Shown here piece after piece: positions 19,162 through 27,216 of a DNA stretch of 52,081 nt. The stretch is from Cetobacterium ceti. Lineage in GTDB: Bacteria > Fusobacteriota > Fusobacteriia > Fusobacteriales > Fusobacteriaceae. Within the stretch, counting starts at the first letter, position 1. Each line of letters starts with the position of its first letter. The stretch lies in the NCBI RefSeq assembly GCF_900167275.1, contig NZ_FUWX01000017.1, positions 1-52,081 of the forward strand, in the 5' to 3' direction. Made by a program: the position numbers and the translations under genes. The notes under the pieces were generated by a model. It was not told the origin of the DNA, did no database searches, and was given only the letters and a program-made list of their open reading frames with translations.

Positions 19162-21675
19162 ATGAAAATAGAAGTTAAGGTATTGAATTCTACAAGGCTT
19201 ACAAAACTTTTTATAGCTGCAAGTAGATGGTTATCCAAATATTCAGATGTATTAAATGACCTGAATGTTTATCCAGTACCAGATGGAGATACAGGAACGA
19301 ATATGTCGATGACTCTTCAAGCGGTGGAAAATGATTTAATTAAATTAAATCATGAACCAGACATGGAAGAATTATGTGAGATTGTAAGTGAAGCTATATT
19401 ATTAGGAGCTAGAGGAAACTCAGGAACTATTTTATCTCAAATATTCCAAGGATTTTTAGATGGAGTAAATGGAAAAGATGAAGTTACTGTTGCGGACGTA
19501 AAAGTTGCCTTTAGATATGCTAAAGAAAAAGCCTATAAAGCTGTTGCAGAGCCTGTAGAGGGAACAATGTTAACAGTTATAAGAAGAGTTGCAGAGGAAG
19601 CTGAAAAATATGATGGGAATCCAGATGATTTTATACCATTTTTAATATTCTTAAAAGAAGCAGCCTATGATGCAGTTCAAGAAACACCAAATCAATTACC
19701 AAAGTTAAAAGAAGCTGGTGTAGTTGATGCAGGTGGACAGGGAATATTTTATATATTAGAAGGATTTGAAAAATCAGTTACAGATCCAGATATGTTAAAT
19801 GATCTTGAAAGAATAGTACAGTCTCAGGCAAATAGAAAAGAGAAAATGGAGCATAACGCCCGTGTACTTGAGGATATTAAATATAAATATTGTACAGAGT
19901 TTGTTATTGAAGCAGGAGATTTTGATTTAGATTCATATAAAAAGCAAATAGGAATCTATGGAGATTCAATGGTTTGTGCACAGACAACTAAAAAAACAAA
20001 AACTCATATTCATACAAATAATCCAGGACTAGTTTTAGAAATTGCTGGAAAATTAGGAAATTTAAATAATATCAAAATAGATAATATGGAAATTCAACAT
20101 AAAAATATTTTATTAATGGATGAAGATACATATAAAACAGAGGATAAGAGTAAAATATTAGTTAGAAATGAAAATAGTCAACCAGTTGGATTTTTAGCTA
20201 TAGCTGATAATGGTGAACTTGGAAATCTTTTCTTAGATGATGGAGCAACAGCTGTATTAATCGGTGGACAAACACAAAATCCAAGTGTTGCAGATATTGA
20301 AGAGGGAATCTCTAAAATTAAAAGCGATAAAATTATAATTTTACCTAATAATAAGAATATAATTTCATCGGCTAAAATAGCTGCTGAAAGAGCTAAAAAA
20401 GAGGTAACAGTTTTAGAAACTAAAACTATGTTAGAGGGACACTATGTGTTAAAGAATAAAAACTTTGATATTAACTGTATTTTAGAGCAATTAGCTTTAA
20501 ATGTTTCAGTAGAGATAACAAAGGCTGTTAGAAATACAAAGGTAGATGACTTAATCATTAATGAGGGAGATTATATAGCTCTTGTAAATGGAAAAATTAA
20601 GGAAAAAGCAGAAACTTTAGAAGAGATTATAGCAGCAATATATAGAAATTATATTAATTCAGAAAGTTTAAATATATTTGCTACAATAGGAAAAGGAGCA
20701 ACTGAAGAGGGAAATAGAATGTTAAAATCTATTAAGAGTCAAGTTGCCTATGAGGAGTTTGTAGCAGGACAGGATAACTATCCTTACTATATTTATATAA
20801 CAAATAGAAATCCATATTTACCAGAAATTGCAATAGTTACAGATTCTACATCTGATTTAACTGCAGAAATGGTTAAAGGATTAGGAATAGATATAATACC
20901 TTTAAAAATAAAAATGGCAGGAGATAAGTATTATAGAGAGGGTGTAGATATTAGTAAAAGTGAATTCTGGAGCACTTTATTAAAGGAAAAAGTAATTCCA
21001 AAAACATCTCAACCATCTCCAGCGGAGTTTAAAGCTTTATATGAAAAGTTATTTGCAAAGGGATATAAGAAAATTATATCAATTCATATTTCAAGTAAAT
21101 TAAGTGGAACTCAACAAGCTGCAAGAGTAGCTAGAGGAATGTTAAATAGAGATGAGGATATTGCAATTGTAGATTCAAAAGCAGTTACATTTGCTCTAGG
21201 ACATTTAGCACTATCAGCAGCAAAAATGGTTCAAGAGGGAAATAAATTTGATGAAATAATTGAATGGATTGAAGAAACTAAAAATAAAATGAAGGTATAC
21301 TTTGTTGTTAAGGAACTTACATTCTTAGAAAAAGGTGGAAGAATAGGTAGAGCCTCTTCAGTAATTGGAGGAATATTTAAAGTTAAACCTGTTTTAAAAC
21401 TTGAAGATGGAGAAGTTTCAATAGAAACAAAGGCCTTTGGAGATAGGGGAGCTATGTCTTATATGGAAAAGCTTCTTAAACATGAAAAGGGTTCAATAAT
21501 TCTTTATACAGGTTGGGGTGGAACTGGTGACGAACTAGCTTCAGCAGACCAATTAAAAAATATAGCTGAAAAAGTTAGAAAAGTAGACTATAGAGGAAGA
21601 TTTGAAATAGGAGCTACAATTGGATCCCATAGTGGACCTGTTTATGGAATGGGGATACTACAAAAGATTAGATAA
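19162..21675 (+). CDS. fatty acid kinase FakA-FakB (DegV) fusion protein
   Basis: An 837-residue natural fusion. Residues 1 to ~210 are a DhaL/DAK2-type ATP-binding domain (NVYPVPDGDTGTNM with D41/D43 as likely Mg ligands; ARGNSGTILSQIFQGF). Residues ~210-540 resemble the remainder of FakA/YloV. Residues ~555-837 are a DegV/FakB domain starting IAIVTDSTSDLT, with TSQPSPAEF and HISSKLSGTQQAARVA as fatty-acid-binding motifs. In Firmicutes FakA (kinase) and FakB (fatty acid carrier) are separate subunits that phosphorylate exogenous fatty acids for phospholipid synthesis. Here both are on one chain. It has a good SD (GGAGG) and its own terminator; I see no clear promoter in the 60 bases upstream. 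Confidence 0.9.
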   Translation: MKIEVKVLNSTRLTKLFIAASRWLSKYSDVLNDLNVYPVPDGDTGTNMSMTLQAVENDLIKLNHEPDMEELCEIVSEAILLGARGNSGTILSQIFQGFLDGVNGKDEVTVADVKVAFRYAKEKAYKAVAEPVEGTMLTVIRRVAEEAEKYDGNPDDFIPFLIFLKEAAYDAVQETPNQLPKLKEAGVVDAGGQGIFYILEGFEKSVTDPDMLNDLERIVQSQANRKEKMEHNARVLEDIKYKYCTEFVIEAGDFDLDSYKKQIGIYGDSMVCAQTTKKTKTHIHTNNPGLVLEIAGKLGNLNNIKIDNMEIQHKNILLMDEDTYKTEDKSKILVRNENSQPVGFLAIADNGELGNLFLDDGATAVLIGGQTQNPSVADIEEGISKIKSDKIIILPNNKNIISSAKIAAERAKKEVTVLETKTMLEGHYVLKNKNFDINCILEQLALNVSVEITKAVRNTKVDDLIINEGDYIALVNGKIKEKAETLEEIIAAIYRNYINSESLNIFATIGKGATEEGNRMLKSIKSQVAYEEFVAGQDNYPYYIYITNRNPYLPEIAIVTDSTSDLTAEMVKGLGIDIIPLKIKMAGDKYYREGVDISKSEFWSTLLKEKVIPKTSQPSPAEFKALYEKLFAKGYKKIISIHISSKLSGTQQAARVARGMLNRDEDIAIVDSKAVTFALGHLALSAAKMVQEGNKFDEIIEWIEETKNKMKVYFVVKELTFLEKGGRIGRASSVIGGIFKVKPVLKLEDGEVSIETKAFGDRGAMSYMEKLLKHEKGSIILYTGWGGTGDELASADQLKNIAEKVRKVDYRGRFEIGATIGSHSGPVYGMGILQKIR

Positions 21676-21684
21676 TAATTAGAG

Positions 21685-21719
21685 GAGGGGGTACATCCAT
21701 TTGGGTGCCCCTCTTTTTT
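21685..21719 (+). terminator. intrinsic terminator after the FakA-FakB gene
   Basis: GAGGGG (21685-21690) pairs with CCCCTC (21708-21713). CATCC / GGGTG form the inner stem with an ATTT loop and a GTA bulge. TTTTTT follows. Confidence 0.85.
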
Positions 21720-21740
21720 ATAAAGAGGAGTGTGGATTAA

Positions 21741-22667
21741 GTGAAACTTTCTAGTTATTTATATGAGGATTTAATACTGATGAATTTAAGGGGGAGAAGC
21801 AAGGAGGAGTTAATTGAAAATTTATTAGCTCATGTTGCTCAAAGGGATCAAAGAGTAAAAAAAAGAGAGGATGAAATTTTAAAAGCTGTTTTAAAAAGAG
21901 AGAATGAAATTTCTACCTTTGTAGGACATGGATTAATGATTCCTCACACAAGACTTGAAAATTTTGATGAATTTATAGTGGCTATAGGAATTGTAGGAGA
22001 TCCTGTGGAAGAGACTGTAGTGGGATCAGGGGAAAAGGATGAAATAAGAATAGTAATACTTTTATTAGGGGATGTTTTAAGAAATAAAAATATGCTTAAA
22101 ACTATGTCAGCTTTTTCAAAAATTGCAATGAAGGAAGAGGGCCTTTTAGAAAAAATAAAAATAGCTAATACTTCAGAAGAAATTATAAAGTTAATAGATA
22201 GAGCTAATATAGAAGTGGATAAAAGAGTAAGAGCTGAAGATATATTAAATGAAAATATAAAACCTGTTTGTGAAGATACAACATTAGAAGATGTAGCTAG
22301 AAGATTTATTGTGGAAAATATGAGTGGTCTTCCTGTTGTGGATAAAAATAATAAGTTCTTAGGGGAAATCACAGAAAGAGAATTAATAGAATTTGGAATG
22401 CCAAAATATATAACAATACTAGATGATGTGAGTTTTTTAACTGTGGGCGAGCCCTTTGAAGAATATTTATCCAAGGAAAAAACTACAATTATAAAAGATC
22501 TATATAGAAAAGAAAAGGTTATTACTGTTGATAGAAAAGCTCCTATAATGGAAATTTCATTTCTAATGGTAAATAAAAGTGTAACAAGAATATATGTTGT
22601 AGAGGATAACTTTTATTACGGAATGATAGAAAGATCAGATATAATTAAAAAAGTTCTTCACATTTAG
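21741..22667 (+). CDS. PTS EIIA (mannitol/fructose-type) domain fused to CBS pair
   Basis: A 308-residue protein. Residues 1 to ~150 form a PTS EIIA type-2 domain with the phosphorylatable His at H69 in GHGLMIPHTRL. Residues ~170-305 contain two CBS motifs (TLEDVARRFIVENMSGLPVV and APIMEISFLMVNKSVTRIYV). There are no EIIB/EIIC genes nearby, so it is probably a regulatory or nitrogen/energy-sensing EIIA whose CBS pair binds an adenine nucleotide (inference). The start is GTG 21741 with AGAGGAG 10 bases upstream. Confidence 0.82.
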   Translation: MKLSSYLYEDLILMNLRGRSKEELIENLLAHVAQRDQRVKKREDEILKAVLKRENEISTFVGHGLMIPHTRLENFDEFIVAIGIVGDPVEETVVGSGEKDEIRIVILLLGDVLRNKNMLKTMSAFSKIAMKEEGLLEKIKIANTSEEIIKLIDRANIEVDKRVRAEDILNENIKPVCEDTTLEDVARRFIVENMSGLPVVDKNNKFLGEITERELIEFGMPKYITILDDVSFLTVGEPFEEYLSKEKTTIIKDLYRKEKVITVDRKAPIMEISFLMVNKSVTRIYVVEDNFYYGMIERSDIIKKVLHI

Positions 22668-22686
22668 GAAAAAAATTAATTATAAT
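22657..22686 (+). promoter_or_regulatory. promoter of galE
   Basis: TTCACA (22657-22662, in the last codons of the EIIA-CBS gene), 18 bases, TATAAT (22681-22686), 30 bases before the galE ATG. Confidence 0.6.
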
Positions 22687-22716
22687 ATAGAAAAAAGAGA
22701 AGGGGGATATTCCTAA

Positions 22717-23706
22717 ATGGCAATATTAGTTTGTGGAGGAGCAGGATATATAGGAAGTCATGCAGTAAGGGCTTTATTAAATTCAAAGGAGGAGGTTATC
22801 GTTTTAGATAATCTTCAAACAGGACATAGAGATTCTGTTCCAGAAAATGTAAAATTATTAGTAGGAGATTTAAGAGATAAGGAATTTTTAGATAAAGTTT
22901 TTAAAGAAAATAAAATAGAAGGAGTTATACATTTTGCCGCTGATTCCCTTGTGGGTGAAAGTATGACAAATCCTGGAAAATATTTTGAAAATAATGTGGT
23001 AGGATCTTTAAATTTAATAACTGTCATGAAAGAAAATGGAGTTGATAAAATTGTATTTTCTTCCACAGCTGCAACATATGGAGAACCAGAAAATGTACCT
23101 ATTTTAGAAAGTGATAAAACACTTCCAACTAATCCCTATGGAGAAAGTAAGTTAATAGTTGAAAAAATGTTAAAGTGGTATGATATGGCCTATGGGCTTA
23201 AATATACAGTACTTAGATATTTCAACGTTGCAGGAGCTTATCCAACAGGAGAGATAGGAGAGGATCATAAAACTGAAACTCATTTAATTCCAATTATTTT
23301 ACAAGTGGCTTTGGGGAAAAGAGAAAAAATAGGTATATATGGAGATGACTATCCTACAGAGGATGGAACATGTATTAGAGACTATATCCATGTTATGGAC
23401 TTAGTAGATGTGCATATTCTTGCTATGAATAGATTAAGAGCAGGAGGAGAGAGCAGAATATATAATTTAGGAAATGGAGAGGGATTCTCTGTTAAGGAAG
23501 TTATAGAAGTTGCAAGGGAAGTTACTAATCATGAAATTCCTGCTGAGGTTACACCAAGAAGAGCAGGGGACCCAGCAAGATTAGTTGCAAGTTCTGCTAA
23601 GGCTATGGAAGAGCTAAAGTGGACACCTAAATATAATTCTCTTAAATCTATAATTGAAACAGCTTGGAAATGGCATAAAAATAATCCAAATGGATATAAG
23701 GATTAA
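22717..23706 (+). CDS. galE: UDP-glucose 4-epimerase
   Basis: A 329-residue short-chain dehydrogenase-type epimerase interconverting UDP-glucose and UDP-galactose (or the GlcNAc forms) for surface polysaccharide and galactose use. NAD-binding is by GGAGYIGSH (7-15), the catalytic pair is Y141/K145 in NPYGESK, and RYFNVAGAYP and TEDGTCIRDYIHVMDL are GalE-specific. The gene stands alone between its own promoter and a hairpin. Confidence 0.94.
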   Translation: MAILVCGGAGYIGSHAVRALLNSKEEVIVLDNLQTGHRDSVPENVKLLVGDLRDKEFLDKVFKENKIEGVIHFAADSLVGESMTNPGKYFENNVVGSLNLITVMKENGVDKIVFSSTAATYGEPENVPILESDKTLPTNPYGESKLIVEKMLKWYDMAYGLKYTVLRYFNVAGAYPTGEIGEDHKTETHLIPIILQVALGKREKIGIYGDDYPTEDGTCIRDYIHVMDLVDVHILAMNRLRAGGESRIYNLGNGEGFSVKEVIEVAREVTNHEIPAEVTPRRAGDPARLVASSAKAMEELKWTPKYNSLKSIIETAWKWHKNNPNGYKD

Positions 23707-23714
23707 AAAAATTA

Positions 23715-23743
23715 AGGCAGGGGAACCTGCCTATTTATTTTTT
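23715..23743 (+). terminator. intrinsic terminator between galE and birA
   Basis: Perfect 7-bp stem AGGCAGG / CCTGCCT with loop GGAA (23715-23732), followed by ATTTATTTTTT. It sits 9 bases after the galE stop, so birA may depend on read-through or another promoter. Confidence 0.8.
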
Positions 23744-23752
23744 GGAGGAAAT

Positions 23753-24457
23753 ATGAAAATATATAAATATGATCTTTTAGATTCAACAAATAAATTTATA
23801 AAAACTATGGAAAATATAAAAGAATATGATATAGTTATGGCTAAAAAGCAAAGTGCTGGTAGAGGAAGAAGAGGAAATGCTTGGACCACAGAGGAGGGAG
23901 CGGGACTTTTTAGTTTTATAGTATTAGAAGATAAAAATATTTCCATAGAAGAGTATGGAAAACTACCCTTAGTGGTTGGATATTCAGTTTTAAAGGCTTT
24001 GAAAAAAATAACTAATTTAGATTTTAAATTTAAATGGACCAACGATGTCTATATAAATGATAAGAAAATTAGTGGTGTTTTAGTTGAAAAAATAGATAAT
24101 AAATTTGTAATAGGAATTGGAGTTAATATAAATAATAAAACTTCTAAGGAAGTAGAACATATAGGAATATCTTTAAAAGAAATTACAAATTTAAATTATG
24201 AGATAGAAAGTGTTATAATAGAAATAGTTGAAGAGTTTAAAAAAAATTATGAAAAATTTAAAAAAGGCCAATGGAATTTAATTCTTAATGAGATAAATAC
24301 ATTAAATTATTTATTTGGAAAAAGAATAAATATAGTAGGGATAGGAGAAGAGATTTCAGGAATAGCTGGAGATATTCAAGAGGATGGGAAATTAGAAATC
24401 TATATTGGAGATGAAAAAAAATACTTTAATATTGGTGAAATTCATATAAAAAAATAA
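23753..24457 (+). CDS. birA: biotin--[acetyl-CoA-carboxylase] ligase, monofunctional (no HTH)
   Basis: A 234-residue biotin protein ligase. The biotinyl-AMP loop is GRGRRGNAW, with KWTNDVYINDKKISGVL as the second core motif. A short C-terminal SH3-like domain follows (~190-234). The start is ATG 23753, because TTTGGAGGAA lies just upstream; the longer open frame runs into galE. There is no N-terminal winged-helix domain, so unlike E. coli or Bacillus BirA it should not repress the biotin genes itself. Confidence 0.9.
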   Translation: MKIYKYDLLDSTNKFIKTMENIKEYDIVMAKKQSAGRGRRGNAWTTEEGAGLFSFIVLEDKNISIEEYGKLPLVVGYSVLKALKKITNLDFKFKWTNDVYINDKKISGVLVEKIDNKFVIGIGVNINNKTSKEVEHIGISLKEITNLNYEIESVIIEIVEEFKKNYEKFKKGQWNLILNEINTLNYLFGKRINIVGIGEEISGIAGDIQEDGKLEIYIGDEKKYFNIGEIHIKK

Positions 24458-24481
24458 TATATAATAATAGTAAGGTGATGT

Positions 24482-25519
24482 ATGAAAAAAAAGGTAATTA
24501 TTGGAATAAGCGGAGGAGTTGATTCTTCAGTTTCAGCATATCTTTTAAAGGAAAAAGGTTATGAGGTAATAGGAGTTACTTTAATTCAAAATAAAGAACA
24601 ATTATACTCTCAAGATTTAAAAGATGGAAAAAAGGTCTGTGAGTTCTTAGGAATAAAGCATAAGGTTATAGATATTTCAGAAGAATTTAAAAAAGAGGTA
24701 ATAGATTATTTTATAAGGGAATATTCTAGAGGAAAAACACCATCTCCTTGTGTTGTTTGTGATGAGAAAATAAAAATGAAAAAATTATTAGAAATCTCCG
24801 AAGAAGAAAATGGAGACTATATAGCCACAGGACACTATTGTCATTTAAATAATACAAATGAGTTTGGAAAAACTCTTTTAGAACTTTGTGAAGATAAAAG
24901 AAAAGATCAAAGCTATATGCTTTATCGAGTTAAACCTGAAGTTTTAGAAAAAATAATTTTTCCTTTATATGGAATGAAAAAAGAAAAAGTTAGAGAAATT
25001 GCAGAAAAAATAGGATTGATAGTTCATGATAAAAAAGATAGTCAAGGAATATGTTTTGCAAAGGAAGGATATATTGAGTTTCTAAAAAATAATTTAGGGG
25101 AAAAGATAAAGCCAGGAAATTATGTAGATGAAAATAGAAATATTTTAGGAACCCATATGGGATACCAACTTTATACAGTAGGTCAAAGAAGAGGATTAGG
25201 AATAAAGTATCCAGAACCTATATTTATTTTAGAAATAATACCAGAAAAAAATGAAATAGTTTTAGGAAAATATGAAAAGTTAAAAAGAAAAGAGATTCTT
25301 TTAGATGAAGTGTCATTAAATATAGATTTAGATGAAATAAAAAAAATAGATGTAATAGGTAGACCAAGATTTTCAAGTAATGGTTTTTTAGGAAATATTG
25401 TTGAAAAAGATGAAAAAATATATTTTGTATATAAGGAAGAAAACTATCAGAATTCTCCAGGGCAGCACTTAGTATTTTATTATAAGGATTTAGTTTTAGG
25501 AGGAGGACGAATAGTTTAA
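24482..25519 (+). CDS. mnmA: tRNA-specific 2-thiouridylase MnmA
   Basis: A 345-residue PP-loop ATPase that thiolates U34 of tRNA Lys/Glu/Gln. The PP-loop is SGGVDSS (10-16). The catalytic cysteines are C93 (PSPCVVCDEK) and C191 (DSQGICFAKEGY). TVGQRRGLGI is the tRNA-binding loop and NSPGQHLVFY is near the C-terminus. The preceding SD is AAGGTGATG. All key residues are present. Confidence 0.95.
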   Translation: MKKKVIIGISGGVDSSVSAYLLKEKGYEVIGVTLIQNKEQLYSQDLKDGKKVCEFLGIKHKVIDISEEFKKEVIDYFIREYSRGKTPSPCVVCDEKIKMKKLLEISEEENGDYIATGHYCHLNNTNEFGKTLLELCEDKRKDQSYMLYRVKPEVLEKIIFPLYGMKKEKVREIAEKIGLIVHDKKDSQGICFAKEGYIEFLKNNLGEKIKPGNYVDENRNILGTHMGYQLYTVGQRRGLGIKYPEPIFILEIIPEKNEIVLGKYEKLKRKEILLDEVSLNIDLDEIKKIDVIGRPRFSSNGFLGNIVEKDEKIYFVYKEENYQNSPGQHLVFYYKDLVLGGGRIV

Positions 25520-25537
25520 AATAAAGGGGGAATCGCC

Positions 25538-26602
25538 GTGAGTTTACAAGGAATTATGAAAGAAAAAAATCTTGATGGAGTATTAGTTACTAATATGTTA
25601 AATGTTAGATATTTAACTAATTTCTCTGGAACAACTGGAATTGCCTTAGTTATAAATGATGATGTAAAATACTTTATAACAGATTTTAGATATGTTACCC
25701 AAGGGGAAAAAGAAGTTGTTCCTATGGGATTTAAAGTAGTAAGAGAGGACAGAAATCCTTTAGGGAAAGTTAGTGAACTTTTAAAGGAAAATGGAGTAAA
25801 AAGATTAGGAATTGAAAATGATAGTGTAACATTAAGTCAGTTTAGTAATTTTCAAAATTCTTTTGAAAATGTGGAATTTATTAATTTAGATAATACATTT
25901 TTAAATTTAAGAATGGTTAAAAAAACCTATGAAATAGAAACAATAAAGGATTCTATAAAAATAGCAGAAGAAGCTTTAAATGATACTTTATCTTCAATAA
26001 AAGTAGGGACAACAGAAAGAGAAGTATGTGCAAAATTAGAATATGAAATGAAAAGAAGAGGTGGAGATAAACCATCCTTTGATATTATAGTAGCTTCTAA
26101 TGATAGATCAGCACTACCTCATGGAGTTGCAAGTGATAAAGTTATAGAAGAGGGATTTTTAACAATAGATTATGGATGTTTTTATAAGGGATATGCTTCT
26201 GATATAACAAGAACTTTCTATGTGGGTAAAAATCCAAGTGAAAAACATATTGAAATTTATAATATTGTAAAAGAAGCCAATGAATTAGCTATTAAAGCAG
26301 TAAAACCTGGAATAACAACAAGAGAGCTTGATAAAATAGCTAGAGATTATATAGCTTCTAAGGGATACGGAGATAAATTTGGACATGGATTAGGTCATGG
26401 TTTTGGATTACAAATTCATGAGTTGCCATTTGTTTCCTATAGAGCAGAAGAAGTAATATTAAAAGAGGATATGGTCATTACAATAGAGCCAGGAATTTAT
26501 ATTGAAGGTTTTGGTGGAGTAAGAATTGAAGATGATGTACTAGTAACTAAAGGTGGTCATAAGGTTTTAACATCTTATCCAAAGGAATTTAAAAAGTTAT
26601 AG
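25538..26602 (+). CDS. Xaa-Pro aminopeptidase-type M24B peptidase
   Basis: A 354-residue metallopeptidase with an N-terminal creatinase-like domain (1-125) and a C-terminal pita-bread domain. All five metal ligands are in place: the two Asp in TIDYGCFYKGYASDITRTF, the His in GHGLGHGFGLQIHELP, and the two Glu in ITIEPGIYIEG and VRIEDDVLV. It cleaves N-terminal residues ahead of proline. The start is GTG 25538, with AAAGGGGG seven bases upstream. Confidence 0.92.
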   Translation: MSLQGIMKEKNLDGVLVTNMLNVRYLTNFSGTTGIALVINDDVKYFITDFRYVTQGEKEVVPMGFKVVREDRNPLGKVSELLKENGVKRLGIENDSVTLSQFSNFQNSFENVEFINLDNTFLNLRMVKKTYEIETIKDSIKIAEEALNDTLSSIKVGTTEREVCAKLEYEMKRRGGDKPSFDIIVASNDRSALPHGVASDKVIEEGFLTIDYGCFYKGYASDITRTFYVGKNPSEKHIEIYNIVKEANELAIKAVKPGITTRELDKIARDYIASKGYGDKFGHGLGHGFGLQIHELPFVSYRAEEVILKEDMVITIEPGIYIEGFGGVRIEDDVLVTKGGHKVLTSYPKEFKKL

Positions 26603-26625
26603 TATATTGAGAAAGGAAGGGGTTT

Positions 26626-27183
26626 GTGTTAAAAAAATTAAGAAAACATATGGGAGATAAACTTGATATATTTATATATGGAAGTGAATGTAAATATGAA
26701 ATTTTAACAGTTGGATGTGAAGATGAAGAGTTCACGGAAAAACTTTTAAAAAGATTTCCAAAATCAAATATAGATATAATAGATGAATCCTTAGAAAGTA
26801 TAGAAAATATTAATAAAAAAATAGAAAAGAATGAAAGAATTAATTATATTCATAGGGATATAGAGTGTCATATATGTACAAAAAAATATGATTTGATTTT
26901 TTCTAATTGTAGTTTTTATAAAGTTAAAGACTTTCAAGGATTATTAGAAAAGTTATATAGAGATTTAAATTATGGTGGGAAAATTATATTTTCTACCATA
27001 GTAGAACGAGTTCACAGAGATAATATAAGAGAAAGTTTTGTAGCACATAAATATGTTTATCCTGAAGAGATAAAAAATATGATAGAGGATAAATATAGAG
27101 TTTTAATAATTGATGAGGAAATAATAAGAGAAAAAAACCATTTTAGCGCAGACCTAATATATATAGTTTTAGAAAAATTATAA
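26626..27183 (+). CDS. BioC-like SAM methyltransferase, short and degenerate
   Basis: A 185-residue protein. The layout follows class I methyltransferases: ILTVGCEDEEFTEKLLKRF sits where motif I would be, IDIIDESLESIE at motif II, and KKYDLIFSNCSFY at motif IV, which is very BioC-like. Motif I lacks the glycine-rich GxGxG loop and the N-terminus is about 40 residues shorter than BioC. It converges on the biotin operon across a shared terminator. It may be a remodelled BioC (malonyl-ACP methyltransferase), an inactive relative, or something unrelated. The start is GTG 26626 with AAGGAAGG five bases upstream. Confidence 0.6.
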   Translation: MLKKLRKHMGDKLDIFIYGSECKYEILTVGCEDEEFTEKLLKRFPKSNIDIIDESLESIENINKKIEKNERINYIHRDIECHICTKKYDLIFSNCSFYKVKDFQGLLEKLYRDLNYGGKIIFSTIVERVHRDNIRESFVAHKYVYPEEIKNMIEDKYRVLIIDEEIIREKNHFSADLIYIVLEKL

Positions 27184-27216
27184 AAAAAATCCTGGAGAAT
27201 TTTCCAGGATTTTTTT
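27184..27216. terminator. bidirectional terminator between the BioC-like gene and bioA
   Basis: Stem ATCCTGGA / TCCAGGAT (27189-27196 with 27203-27210), flanked by a run of A on the left and a run of T on the right. It can terminate transcription from either side of the convergent pair. Confidence 0.9.

Noticed and set aside
21944-22474. Long minus-strand open frame (176 codons) inside the EIIA-CBS gene
   Set aside because: It is antisense to a gene with clear EIIA/CBS motifs, has no SD or domain, and reflects codon bias in AT-rich genes. The same applies to the other antisense frames, such as those inside purB, atpD and der.
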